Origin: Argopecten irradians
Taxonomy: Eukaryota > Mollusca > Bivalvia > Pectinida > Pectinidae
Assembly (NCBI RefSeq): GCF_041381155.1
Contig: NC_091142.1
Location: 31,237,528 to 31,301,527, forward strand
DNA: 64,000 nt
Direction of reading: 5' to 3'
The position numbers and the translations under genes were made by a program. A model generated the notes under the pieces. That model did not search any database, was not told where the DNA came from, and saw only the letters and a list, made by a program, of their open reading frames with translations. Below are positions 22,587 to 35,100 of the stretch, in pieces. Position 1 is the stretch's first letter. Each line of letters starts with the position of its first letter.

Positions 22587-25278
22587 GTGGGGGCTAAACC
22601 ATGTAGCCCGCCCCGAGCCCGAGCTTTAAAACCCGAGCCCGAGCTTTGGTTATTTTCGTTTTTCTACACAACGACAGCACATATTATAACGATTTTTGAC
22701 ACAACATTTCTTTGTGTTATGTTTGATCTTTCTATGTAAGTTATATTTAATCAAATTAATTTGAATTTCATAAATCGACCTTTATCACTTTTCAAGGGGC
22801 TAATGGAGCGTGACATTTTAAGATTTTTCCAAATTATTAAAATATTATGCCTTTTTGACAATAATTGCCGTAACCCAAACACCAAGTAAACATAGCTGGT
22901 CATAAAGGTATAAATTTCAACATCAATATCAAATGATTTCATAACGAATTCTGCTTTTTTGTAACCTCGTTGACCTGTCTCGCCGATCTCACTGTTTACC
23001 CGAGCCGAGCCCGAGCTAAGGGCAGACAACTCTCCGACCCGAGCTTTTTTAATGACTGTACATGTAGAATGGACACGTTATTATTACAATATTGTATAAT
23101 GTAATTAATGTAATAGCAGTTTATATGTTATATTAATATTTGAATTTTAATTAAATGACATTAAGTACAAAACTTGACTAAATTCAAATGAAAAATAATT
23201 AGATAATTAACTTTGTCCGTGTATGAAATAAACATCAGTTATTCATGATATTGTTTATTTGTAATTTCAATATAATGTTGCGTATTTATTTGGAAGATAT
23301 TCTACAATTATTGAGGTTTGGTAGTGAAAGCGATTTTTTAAAACTATGTTAGATAAGGTCTCTGAGAAGTGGAGTGAACCATTTGTAGATTATTTCAATT
23401 CTAATATCAAGGGAAATATAGTGAAATATACAGGTTGGTGGGTACTAACTGAATTAGGTATAGGAAAGTACATGGGTATAAAAAATAATATAGTTGAAGG
23501 TACGAATAGTTTGATAAAATCTTTAAATACTTGGAAAGAGATACCGTTAAATAGTCAGTTTTGTCATTTTATTATCTTCCAAATTACTATAGCAATGATA
23601 TCAAAAGGGTATAAATAGGAGTAGGTACAGCCCAGCTGAAGGCTATACATAAAAGTGTTAAATTGCTGATTTTCAGATGAATAATGGTAAAAGTACAATT
23701 AGTTTTAAGGAAAAAAATAATATTTCAATGGATGAGAAACCTTGTGGAAATACAATGTGTTATGTTCAGGACATTTTAAAGAAGCAATTTTCTAATATCA
23801 ATGGTATGCAGGCAGGATACGGGTTATGCTCTGGCAATGTTACAGGCAATTTTACCTAATGTACAGCAACAGAAAAACGGGGTCAACTGTGGGGTTTTTG
23901 CAATCGCTAATTTACTAGAGTTTCGTTTCAATGGTTTTAAAGGTTATGAAGAGTTAAAATTCGACATAGATTGTATGAGACCGCATCTATGGATTTTTTA
24001 ATTAAATTTCCAAAGATGAAGTTGAATAAAAAACACTTTAATATATTGACTCTTTGTAGAACTGCGTCACCGTCGCAGAGCTCGGAAACATTCTTACTTG
24101 AAGAATGGCTAAATGTTCTACATGTACTAGAAAAAGCTCGGGAACGGAGAGTTGTCTACCCTTAGCTCGGGCTCGGCTCGGGTAAACAGTGAGATCGGCG
24201 AGACAGGTCAACGAGGTTACAAAAAGCAGAATTCGTTATGAAATAATTTGATATTAATGTTGAAATTTATACTTATCAGACAAGCTATGTTTACTTGCTG
24301 TTTGGATTAAAACAATTCTTCTCAAAAAAGCATAAATTTAAAATAATTTGAGAAAATCGTAAAATGTCACGCTCCATTGCGGGCTACATGTTTTAGCCCC
24401 CTGAGAAGTTACAAAGGTCTATTTATGACATCTCCATTGATATTAGAATTGAAATAATCTACAAATGGTTCACTCCACTTCTCAGAGACCTTACATCATT
24501 TAATGCATCTAACATAATTTAAAAAAAATGCTTTCACTATATATCAAACCTCAATAATTGTAGAATATCTTCCAAATAAATACGCAACATTATATTGAAA
24601 TTACAAATAAACAATATCATGAATAACTGATGTTTATTTCATACACGGACAAAGTTAATTATCTAATTATTTTTCATTTGAATTTAGTCAAGTTTTGTAC
24701 TTAATGTCATTTAATTAAAATTCAAATATTAATATAACATATAAACTGCTATTACATTAATAACATTATACAATATTGTAATAATAACGTGTGCATTCTA
24801 CACGTACAGTCATTAAAAAAGCTCGGGTCGGAGAGTTGTCTGCCCTTAGCTCGGGCTCGGCTCGGGTAAACAGTGAGATCGGCGAGACAGGTCAACGAGG
24901 TTACAAAAAAGCAGAATTCGTTATGAAATAATTTGATATTGATGTTGAAATTTATACCTTTATGACCAGCTATGTTTACTTGTTGTTTGGATTAAAACAA
25001 TTCTTCACAAAAAAGCATAGATTTAAAATAATTTCGGAAAATCGTAAAATGTCACGCTCCATTGCGGGCTACATGGTTTAGCCCCCTGAAAAGTGATAAA
25101 GGTCGATTTATGAAATTCACAATAATTTCATGAAATATGAATTATATTTATAGATAACAAATACCTCAAAGATTCTTTGTGCCAAAAATTGTTTTAATAC
25201 GTGCTATTTTGGAGGAGAAAAACGAAAATAACCAAAGCTCGGGCTCGGGTTTTAAAGCTCGGGCTCGGGGCGGGCTAC
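22587..25278. mobile_element. 2.7-kb DNA transposon with ~0.8-kb inverted arms, inserted just upstream of GPATCH3
   Basis: The outermost ~62 bp (from GTAGCCCGCCCCGAGCCC at 22603 and inverted at 25278) are near-identical inverted repeats. Imperfect inverted similarity runs on to ~23410 on the left and ~24430 on the right, so the arms are ~0.8 kb. A further copy of part of the right arm (24136-24415) lies in the centre as a direct repeat of 24824-25090. CGAGCCCGAGC motifs recur in the arms. The central ~1 kb has coding remnants (23346-24001). It ends 59 bp before the GPATCH3 ATG. Confidence 0.85.
23346..24001 (+). pseudogene. Transposon-encoded protein remnant with an Ulp1/C48-like cysteine-protease segment
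   Basis: The frame ending at 24001 contains QQQKNGVNCGVFAIANLLEF, which fits the catalytic-Cys end of Ulp1-type (C48) proteases (Q...G-x-[DN]-C-G-x-F). An upstream frame (23346-23618) carries EGTNSLIKSLNTWKEIPLNS, resembling the C-terminal part of MULE/SWIM-type transposase proteins found in such elements. Several frame changes separate the two. Protease domains of this kind are known in mollusc DNA transposons; the superfamily remains unassigned. Confidence 0.5.
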
Positions 25279-25308
25279 ATCCAAGAAGTTCCGAAAGTCA
25301 AGATCTTG
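25277..25308 (+). repeat. 32-bp direct repeat, right copy
   Basis: Exact copy of 22555-22586. It starts inside the last two bases of the inverted repeat and ends 29 bp before the GPATCH3 ATG, so it is probably part of the GPATCH3 5' leader. Confidence 0.85.
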
Positions 25309-25337
25309 ATCAAACGTTTTAGTGACACAGATTCAAA

Positions 25338-26128
25338 ATGGAGAACACAAACAACGAAAAGGATTCCATCTATGGAATTATCAACAACATTCCTTCCTCA
25401 TACCATTCTTCGGACCTAAGAAACTACTTCTCCCAATTTTTAGAAACAAATGGGTTCAAATGTTTCCATTTTAAACATAGACCAGAGTCCAGAACAAGCG
25501 ACAACCCTTCCTGTTCATGCTCTTATGAGGAACAACGTTCAGGAACGTTTTGCTGTGTTGTCAAAGTTGATGGAAATCGATTTCAAGAATTCATGAAAAT
25601 GTACCACAAGAGACATTGGTTGGATCGGAATGGAGACGTCATGCCCGCTTTATGTTTTATATCTAGAATCAAAACATCTGAGCAGAATGACGGTAATTAA
25701 TTTCCTATTTACAATTAAGAAACTAAACAGCTAAATGGACTTGTAATGTGTTCATAAACATTTGGTTTAAAAGTTTTTTTCGGTGTAACAGGGCAAGAGT
25801 ACTGGTCCACTGCTCTACCACCTGAGCTAAAGGGAAATTCCCCATAGGCGCATGTAGCTAGATGGCGACCTTATAACTAGCCTATTTACAATTAAAACTA
25901 GCTACTGTTGTAGAGGAAAAGATATCACAGTCAGAAGGTGATATCTTTTCCGCTACGACAGCAGCTAAATTAAAACCTGCTACACTGGTTTAACATCGTG
26001 TAACAGGAGAGGAGAAAATGTAGAGGCCAGACCGGGGTTTGAACCTGTGAACTTTGAACACTAACCGTTTCCTTTACTTGATTGATCTACCCATGTACAT
26101 ATATGTGTAGCAGGTTGTAATTGTTTAG

Positions 26129-26161
<33 letters not shown>

Positions 26162-29100
26162 GCGATACGGTCACCTTAGCTTCGCGCGAGGGGGAAGTTC
26201 CCTTTAGCTCAGTCGGTAGAGCGATGGACTAGTAAATCAGGGGTAGCGGGTTCAAGCCCTGCTGATGGTACACAACTCTCTACCCTGTTACACATGGGAG
26301 TTGAGAGTTATTTTGAGTAGCTTTATTTAATATAAGGGCATGCCAGGTTTGTAGGTGGGAGAAAGCCACTGACTAGGTGTCAATACCTGGCAACTGTGCA
26401 TGCCAGCACATTGGATTCAAACTTGCGACCTATGAGGTTGATGACATAATAATACATGTATGTCGGGACATCTGAAGTACTTCATTACCACAGCCATATT
26501 CGGTTCATAAACAATAACATTATGATAACATTTCAACATCGCGGTGGCTGAGTGATTAAGATGTCATGACAAATTATTATAAAGTAGAGGGGCTTGAACC
26601 AACGGAACTGTCAGTAGAGTTTTAGTAGGTTTCTTTTGGAGATCCAATACCGGCAGACAACAAGGAAATAGTGGTGGCTTTTACATCTTTTATTGCCTGG
26701 TTTCGGAATCGGAATCCGGATCTAGACAGTCCCTATATGATATACAAATAACACTAATTCATACACAATCGAACACACCCAAAATGATGACAGTCTGACT
26801 CACACCTACAAAACTCTTATTTAGATTCAGGCAATTCACATATTTACAAAGTAAAATCATTATTCACTACCCTGTGTATGGCACAAGGGACGTTCATAAA
26901 AAATTTGCTTAGAAACGACGACAGGGCAAAGATGTTCGTCTTGTCTATTGAAAATCCAAATTAGAAGTGAATAAAGAAAATGAAGTAAGGTGGGAAAAGT
27001 AAAGAAAGTGTTAAAGCGCATGTCCAGGTCAAGAGGCCAATGTCCATAACATGTACATACACTGTATATACTATACATATAATGTCTAGTATACCTAATC
27101 AGGGCCTATACTATTACAACTTTATTCTACATATATATAACTCAAGTACACGTGATGAAATGGAAAGTAGACGTGAACTTACAGATGAATACAAACAAAT
27201 ACAAAACACTGACAAGTTCAATTAATATAATAAATTAATAACATATTAAATAACATAATAACATTCTGCATTTAACAGGGTGCCACATATGCATTATCAC
27301 AAGCTCCCCATCTCTGGATCACAAATTCAAATCTCCTGTGAGGCGTTTTAGGTCACCTGAGACGAAGGTCTCAAGTGACCTATTCTAATCGCCTTTTGTC
27401 CGTCGTCCTGCGTCGTATGTCCATAAACAATTTACATTTTCGACTTCTTCTCCAAAACTGCAGAAGCAATTTCAATGAAATTTTGCACAAACCTTCTAAG
27501 GCATAAGGCCAATCAAAATTGTGAATTATATGGTCCCCACCCCCAGGGAGCTATGGGAGGGGCCAAAAGGGGTTAAATTGACTAAAATTTCAAAAATCTT
27601 CTTCTCAACTCACAGATGTGATGGAATTAAATACTCTTCATAGATAGAAAGGTCCTAAGGTCCTTTACAAAAATTGTGAATTATATGACCCTGGGGTCTC
27701 AGGTTTCCCCCTGGGGAGGGGGTTAAGTTTACTATAGTTTATATAGGGAAAACACATTTTTGAGTATTATTTGATCATTTGTAATAGGAAATGAGTCAAA
27801 TATTGTCAGAATTATCAGTATGAGATGGCCATTGAATCTTATTAAACAATTTTCCATGACTGACCCCCAGGGGCCTTAGGGGCGGGGTCAAAATGAGTCA
27901 AATAGGCTATAATTTCAAAAATCTTCTTCTGAAATTCTGGAAATGGTAGAATCACATACTCTTCATAGATGGAAAGGTCTTGAGGTTCTTTACAAAAATT
28001 GTGAATTACATGACCCTGGGGTCTCACGTTTCCCCCTGGGGAGGGGGTCAAGTTTACTATAGTTTATATAGGGAAAACACATTTATGAGCAGATCTAGAG
28101 GGGTGGGGCCAAAAGGGGTCAAAATGGATAACATTTCAAAAATCTTTCTTCTGAATTCACAGAACCAAATAATCTTCATAGATTAAAAAGTCAAATTTAT
28201 AAAATCATTGACTGACTATATTGTAAGGGCCTGATGGGCAAATATATAGTGTTTATATGCATGTCTCGTTCATTCTGTCTGAAATCAGGTGACCACTAAG
28301 GCCCATGGGCCTCTTGTTTGTTTTTCCAAATGATCTGGTTTACTTCCATCCATAAACCTAGCAATCGTTAAGTGACCCTGGTTGTTAATTTTATATTAAA
28401 GTAAACCAAATTGATATCAGAGCTGGTGACAGTCATATCCATTATGCAAATATATACACTGTAGTTCCTTAATTTTGTACAGTTTTGCAATGTACATCAA
28501 GGCATCATCAAAAACAACTTCCAAATCAGTATCTTAATTTCAATTATAAAATTATTATTGTACATTTGTATGTTACATATCCTGTAATTACACATGTATA
28601 TATAGTAGTTGTACTGGATCCCATACCTAAATTGACTTGTGATTATTAAAGTATTAATACTGTTTTTATGCCATTTAGGTGAAAGCAACAAATACAAAAC
28701 AAGAGCTGAACAGAAATGTGTTCCACATGACCGTCAGCAGTTCACCATTAGTGATCTAGAGAAAATGAAGGAGTTACATCCCCCTGATATTATGCCTAAT
28801 GGCAATGTGGGGACACCAACCTCCATCTTCCTAGAATATATTAAACAATGTCGTCTCCCACCTGTCGTCATAAAAAAACTTGGACTGTCATTTCCAAAGA
28901 CAAGATCAAGCAAAAAATATGGAAATGTGCCTTTTAATTACGCTGGAACAGTAGAAAAACTTGATGGTGAAAACTTGGAGGAGGAGGAAGTTCCAGAGGT
29001 AAAATCCTCAAAAGGTCATGAGATTCCAACAGAAAATAACCAGATCAATAGAGAGGATGTTGTTGGAGCAAAAGGTCAATCTACAGATTTGTCAGAGAGC

Positions 29101-32100
29101 ATAAAAGATAATGCTGATTCACAAAAGAAAGGCTCCAAATTTAGACAGGACCCTGAGACAAAGAAAAGATATGGGTTAAAAATCGAGGAAAGCTTAATTG
29201 AAAATGAAGACAAAGATCTGGATGATGTAAGTTGGAATGAAGTACTACTCACAGTGGGTTGCATGGGAAATTTATCTTGACATATTCAATCTTAAACTTG
29301 TTTACCAGTACGATAAAAAAAGAGGATCTCTAAATCTGGTGGCTAAATTTAGTCTATACTGCCAAAAATTTAGAACCTTTTCTTCGGTCAATATGGTGTT
29401 ATACTATAAGACTTTCATATGTGGATATGAAGGATATGGATATTCTACCCGAGGGTCACAAAATGTTGTAAAACCAGAGGCTTGCCGAGGGTTTTATAAC
29501 ATTTTACGATCCCGAGGGTAGAATATCCCTATTCTTCATATCAACGTATGAAAGAGTATTTTTCTCTCATATCTCAACGTTTTATTGCAATTTCACTACT
29601 ATAATTTTTTGCCATTTTGAAATAAATTCGGAAAAAAAACACGACTACAAGTCATTTCTTCATACATGAAAATATGCGTGATATTTTCAATGCAAATCCT
29701 GTTGTTGTAAATCCATTCTACTTTCTGAAAAAAAAAATGTTAAAATTGCACATAGAAAATAGTAATTTTGTCGACGCTGTGACATCACGAGACTTTATTG
29801 CATAGGTACAATGTAGCCATGCAATACAGCTTCAGGCGACATGGGTATATTGCCCTGGACCAGCCAGTATTACACGTGTAGGTATGAGAGAATAACTTAT
29901 ACAACCTTTTCTAGTAAGAATACAGGCTTCACCAATAATGGTCCATATACATGCTGTATGGATAGATTCTGTAATATTAATAACAGAGTTGTCAGCTCTT
30001 GAGGCCAAGAGGGTATGAGAAAATTGTTAATTCAAATGCATCATTAGTTTGTGTGTGAAAATTATGTTGTTTATCATTAAACAATATGATACTTGTACAT
30101 GTATTACTGTACGCTTGCAAACATATCGCATTAAAATCAATCCATGTACCTACAACCAAGGGGAGATAACTCTGTAATACCAAATAATATCAGTGTAGTA
30201 CAGAAGCATACAACCTTACAAACATCTTTTATATTGTGTCTCCAGGACAACGATACATGTGAGGAGTGGGAGCGTCACGAAGCAATGTATGATGACCCAT
30301 CCAATCAGGAGAGAAATTCAGAGCGTTTATTTGAGGAGGAGATTGAACTCAAGTGGGAAAAGGGTGGAAGTGGCCTAGTCTTTTACACTGATGCTCAATA
30401 TTGGAAAGAGCAAGAAGGAGGTAGGTGTTTCTATAGAATTATCCTGGTCTTTATACTGATGTTCAGTATTGGACAGAGCAGGAAGGAGGTAGGTGTTTCT
30501 ATAGAATTATCCTGGTCTTTATACTGATGTTCAGTATTGGACAGAGCAGGTCTTTATACTGATGTTCAGTATTGGACAGAGCAGGAAGGAGGTAGGTGTT
30601 TCTATAGAATTATCCTGGTCTTTATACTGATGTTCAGTATTGGACAGAGCAGGAAGGAGGTAGGTGTTTCTATAGAATTATCCTGGTCTTTATACTGATG
30701 TTCAGTATTGGACAGAGCAGGAAGGAGGTAGGTGTTTCTATAGAATTATCCTGGTCTTTATACTGATGTTCAGCATGGACAGAGCAGGAAGGAGGTAGGT
30801 GTTTCTATAGAATTATCCTGGTCTTTATACTGATGTTCAGCATGGACAGAGCAGGAAGGAGGTAGGTGTTTCTATAGACTAATAAGCCTGGTCTTTATAC
30901 TGATGTTCAGTATTGGACAGAGCAGGAAGGAGGTAGGTGTTTCTATAGACTAAGCCTGGTCTTTATACTGATGTTCAGTATTGGACAGAGCAGGAAGGAG
31001 GTAGGTGTTTCTATAGAATAATCCTGGTCTTTATACTGATGTTCAGTATTGGACAGAGCAGAAGGAGGTAGTGTTTCTATAGATACCTGGTCTTTATACT
31101 GATGTTCAGTATTGGACAGAGCAGGAAGGAGGTAGGTGTTTCTATAGACTAAGCCTGGTCTTTATACTGATGTTCAGTATTGGACAGAGCAGGAAGGAGG
31201 TAGGTGTTTCTATAGACTAAGCCTGGTCTTTATACTGATGTTCAGTATTGGACAGAGCAGGAAGGAGGTAGGTGTTTCTATAGAATTATCCTGGTCTTTA
31301 TACTGATGTTCAGTATTGGACAGAGCAGGAAGGAGGTAGGTGTTTCTATAGAATTATCCTGGTCTTTATACTGATGTTCAGTATTGGACAGAGCAGGAAG
31401 GAGGTAGGTGTTTCTATAGAATTATCCTGGTCTTTATACTGATGTTCAGTATTGGACAGAGCAGGAAGGAGGTAGGTGTTTCTATAGAATTATCCTGGTC
31501 TTTATACTGATGTTCAGTATTGGACAGAGCAGGAAGGAGGTAGGTGTTTCTATAGAATTATCCTGGTCTTTATACTGATGTTCAGTATTGGACAGAGCAG
31601 GAAGGAGGTAGGTGTTTCTATAGACTAATCCTGGTCTTTATACTGATGTTCAGTATTGGACAGAGCAGGAAGGAGGTAGGTGTTTCTATAGAATTATCCT
31701 GGTCTTTATACTGATGTTCAGTATTGGACAGAGCAGGAAGGAGGTAGGTGTTTCTATAGAATTATCCTGGTCTTTATACTGATGTTCAGTATTGGACAGA
31801 GCAGGAAGGAGGTAGGTGTTTCTATAGACTAAGCCTGGTCTTTATACTGATGTTCAGTATTGGACAGAGCAGGAAGGAGGTAGGTGTTTCTATAGAATTA
31901 TCCTGGTCTTTATACTGATGTTCAGTATTGGACAGAGCAGGAAGGAGGTAGGTGTTTCTATAGAATTATCCTGGTCTTTATACTGATGTTCAGTATTGGA
32001 CAGAGCAGGAAGGAGGTAGGTGTTTCTATAGAATTATCCTGGTCTTTATACTGATGTTCAGTATTGGACAGAGCAGGAAGGAGGTAGGTGTTTCTATAGA

Positions 32101-35100
32101 CTAAGCCTGGTCTTTATACTGATGTTCAGTATTGGACAGAGCAGGAAGGAGGTAGGTGTTTCTATAGACTAAGCCTGGTCTTTATACTGATGTTCAGTAT
32201 TGGACAGAGCAGGAAGGAGGTAGGTGTTTCTATAGAATGATCCTGGTCTTTATACTGATGTTCAGTATTGGACAGAGCAGGAAGGAGGTAGGTGTTTCTA
32301 TAGAATTATCCTGGTCTTTATACTGATGTTCAGTATTGGACAGAGCAGGAAGGAGGTAGGTGTTTCTATAGACTAGCCTGGTCTTTATACTGATGTTCAG
32401 TATTGGACAGAGCAGGAAGGAGGTAGGTGTTTCTATAGACTAAGCCTGGTCTTTATACTGATGTTCAGTATTGGACAGAGCAGGAAGGAGGTAGGTGTTT
32501 CTATAGAATGATCCTGGTCTTTATACTGATGTTCAGTATTGGACAGAGCAGGAAGGAGGTAGGTGTTTCTATAGAATTATCCTGGTCTTTATACTGATGT
32601 TCAGTATTGGACAGAGCAGGAAGGAGGTAGGTGTTTCTATAGAATTATCCTGGTCTTTATACTGATGTTCAGTATTGGACAGAGCAGGAAGGAGGTAGGT
32701 GTTTCTATAGAATGAATTATCCTGGTCTTTATACTGATGTTCAGTATTGGACAGAGCAGGAAGGAGGTAGGTGTTTCTATAGAATTATCCTGGTCTTTAT
32801 ACTGATGTTCAGTATTGGACAGAGCAGGAAGGAGGTAGGTGTTTCTATAGAATTATCCTGGTCTTTATACTGATGTTCAGTATTGGACAGAGCAGGAAGG
32901 AGGTAGGTGTTTCTATAGACTAAGCCTGGTCTTTATACTGATGTTCAGTATTGGACAGAGCAGGAAGGAGGTAGGTGTTTCTATAGACTAAGCCTGGTCT
33001 TTATACTGATGTTCAGTATTGGACAGAGCAGGAAGGAGGTAGGTGTTTCTATAGAATGATCCTGGTCTTTATACTGATGTTCAGTATTGGACAGAGCAGG
33101 AAGGAGGTAGGTGTTTCTATAGAATTATCCTGGTCTTTATACTGATGTTCAGTATTGGACAGAGCAGGAAGGAGGTAGGTGTTTCTATAGACTAAGCCTG
33201 GTCTTTATACTGATGTTCAGTATTGGACAGAGCAGGAAGGAGGTAGGTGTTTCTATAGACTAAGCCTGGTCTTTATACTGATGTTCAGTATTGGACAGAG
33301 CAGGAAGGAGGTAGGTGTTTCTATAGAATTATCCTGGTCTTTATACTGATGTTCAGTATTGGACAGAGCAGGAAGGAGGTAGGTGTTTCTATAGAATTAT
33401 CCTGGTCTTTATACTGATGTTCAGTATTGGACAGAGCAGGAAGGAGGTAGGTGTTTCTATAGACTAAGCCTGGTCTTTATACTGATGTTCAGTATTGGAC
33501 AGAGCAGGAAGGAGGTAGGTGTTTCTATAGAATGATCCTGGTCTTTATACTGATGTTCAGTATTGGACAGAGCAGGAAGGAGGTAGGTGTTTCTATAGAC
33601 TAAGCCTGGTCTTTATACTGATGTTCAGTATTGGACAGAGCAGGAAGGAGGTAGGTGTTTCTATAGACTAAGCCTGGTCTTTATACTGATGTTCAGTATT
33701 GGACAGAGCAGGAAGGAGGTAGGTGTTTCTATAGACTAAGCCTGGCTTTATACTGATGTTCAGTATTGGACAGAGCAGGAAGGAGGTAGGTGTTTCTATA
33801 GACTAAGCCTGGTCTTTATACTGATGTTCAGTATTGGACAGAGCAGGAAGGAGGTAGGTGTTTCTATAGACTAAGCCTGGTCTTTATACTGATGTTCAGT
33901 ATTGGACAGAGCAGGAAGGAGGTAGGTGTTTCTATAGACTAAGCCTGGTCTTTATACTGATGTTCAGTATTGGACAGAGCAGGAAGGAGGTAGGTGTTTC
34001 TATAGAATATCCTGGTCTTTATACTGATGTTCAGTATTGGACAGAGCAGGAAGGAGGTAGGTGTTTCTATAGAATTATCCTGGTCTTTATACTGATGTTC
34101 AGTATTGGACAGAGCAGGAAGGAGGTAGGTGTTTCTATAGAATATCCTGGTCTTTATACTGATGTTCAGTATTGGACAGAGCAGGAAGGAGGTAGGTGTT
34201 TCTATAGAATGATCCTGGTCTTTATACTGATGTTCAGTATTGGACAGAGCAGGAAGGAGGTAGGTGTTTCTATAGACTAAGCCTGGTCTTTATACTGATG
34301 TTCAGTATTGGACAGAGCAGGAAGGAGGTAGGTGTTTCTATAGACTAAGCCTGGTCTTTATACTGATGTTCAGTATTGGACAGAGCAGGAAGGAGGTAGG
34401 TGTTTCTATAGACTGATCCTGGTCTTTATACTGATGTTCAGTATTGGACAGAGCAGGAAGGAGGTAGGTGTTTCTATAGAATTATCCTGGTCTTTATACT
34501 GATGTTCAGTATTGGACAGAGCAGGAAGGAGGTAGGTGTTTCTATAGAATGATCCTGGTCTTTATACTGATGTTCAGTATTGGACAGAGCAGGAAGGAGG
34601 TAGGTGTTTCTATAGAATGATCCTGGTCTTTATACTGATGTTCAGTATTGGACAGAGCAGGAAGGAGGTAGGTGTTTTCTATAGAATGATCCTGGTCTTT
34701 ATACTGATGTTCAGTATTGGACAGAGCAGGAAGGAGGTAGGTGTTTCTATAGAATTATCCTGGTCTTTATACTGATGTTCAGTATTGGACAGAGCAGGAA
34801 GGAGGTAGGTGTTTCTATAAACTAAGCCTGGTCTTTATACTGATGTTCAGTATTGGACAGAGCAGGAAGGAGGTAGGTGTTTCTATAGACTAAGCCTGGT
34901 CTTTATACTGATGTTCAGATTGGACAGAGCAGAGGCAAGCGCTTTATACTGATGTTCAGTATTGGACAGAGAGGAAGGAGGTAGGTGTTTCTATAGACTA
35001 AGCCTGGTCTTTATACTGATGTTCAGTATTGGACAGAGCAGGAAGGAGGTAGGTGTTTCTATAGACTAAGCCTGGTCTTTATACTGATGTTCAGTATTGG

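Larger units (their letters stand above)
19588..25337. other. Spacer between divergent SLX1 and GPATCH3
   Basis: The two genes are head to head, with start codons at 19587 (minus) and 25338 (plus). The interval holds SINE fragments (19919-20760, 21660-21770), a 2.7-kb DNA transposon (22587-25278), and otherwise AT-rich sequence without recognisable genes. Without the transposon the two starts would be ~3 kb apart. No clear core promoter motif was identified. Confidence 0.6.

Noticed and set aside
28639-29521. Extending GPATCH3 exon 2 beyond 29226
   Set aside because: A GAT|GTAAGT donor at 29227 and family alignment (acidic stretch into EEWERHEA) place the exon end there; the downstream sequence is repeat-derived.
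33960-34280. Open reading frame of ~106 codons inside the GPATCH3 array
   Set aside because: It is the 68-bp repeat read in rotating frames (period 204 nt), with no start context or independent homology.
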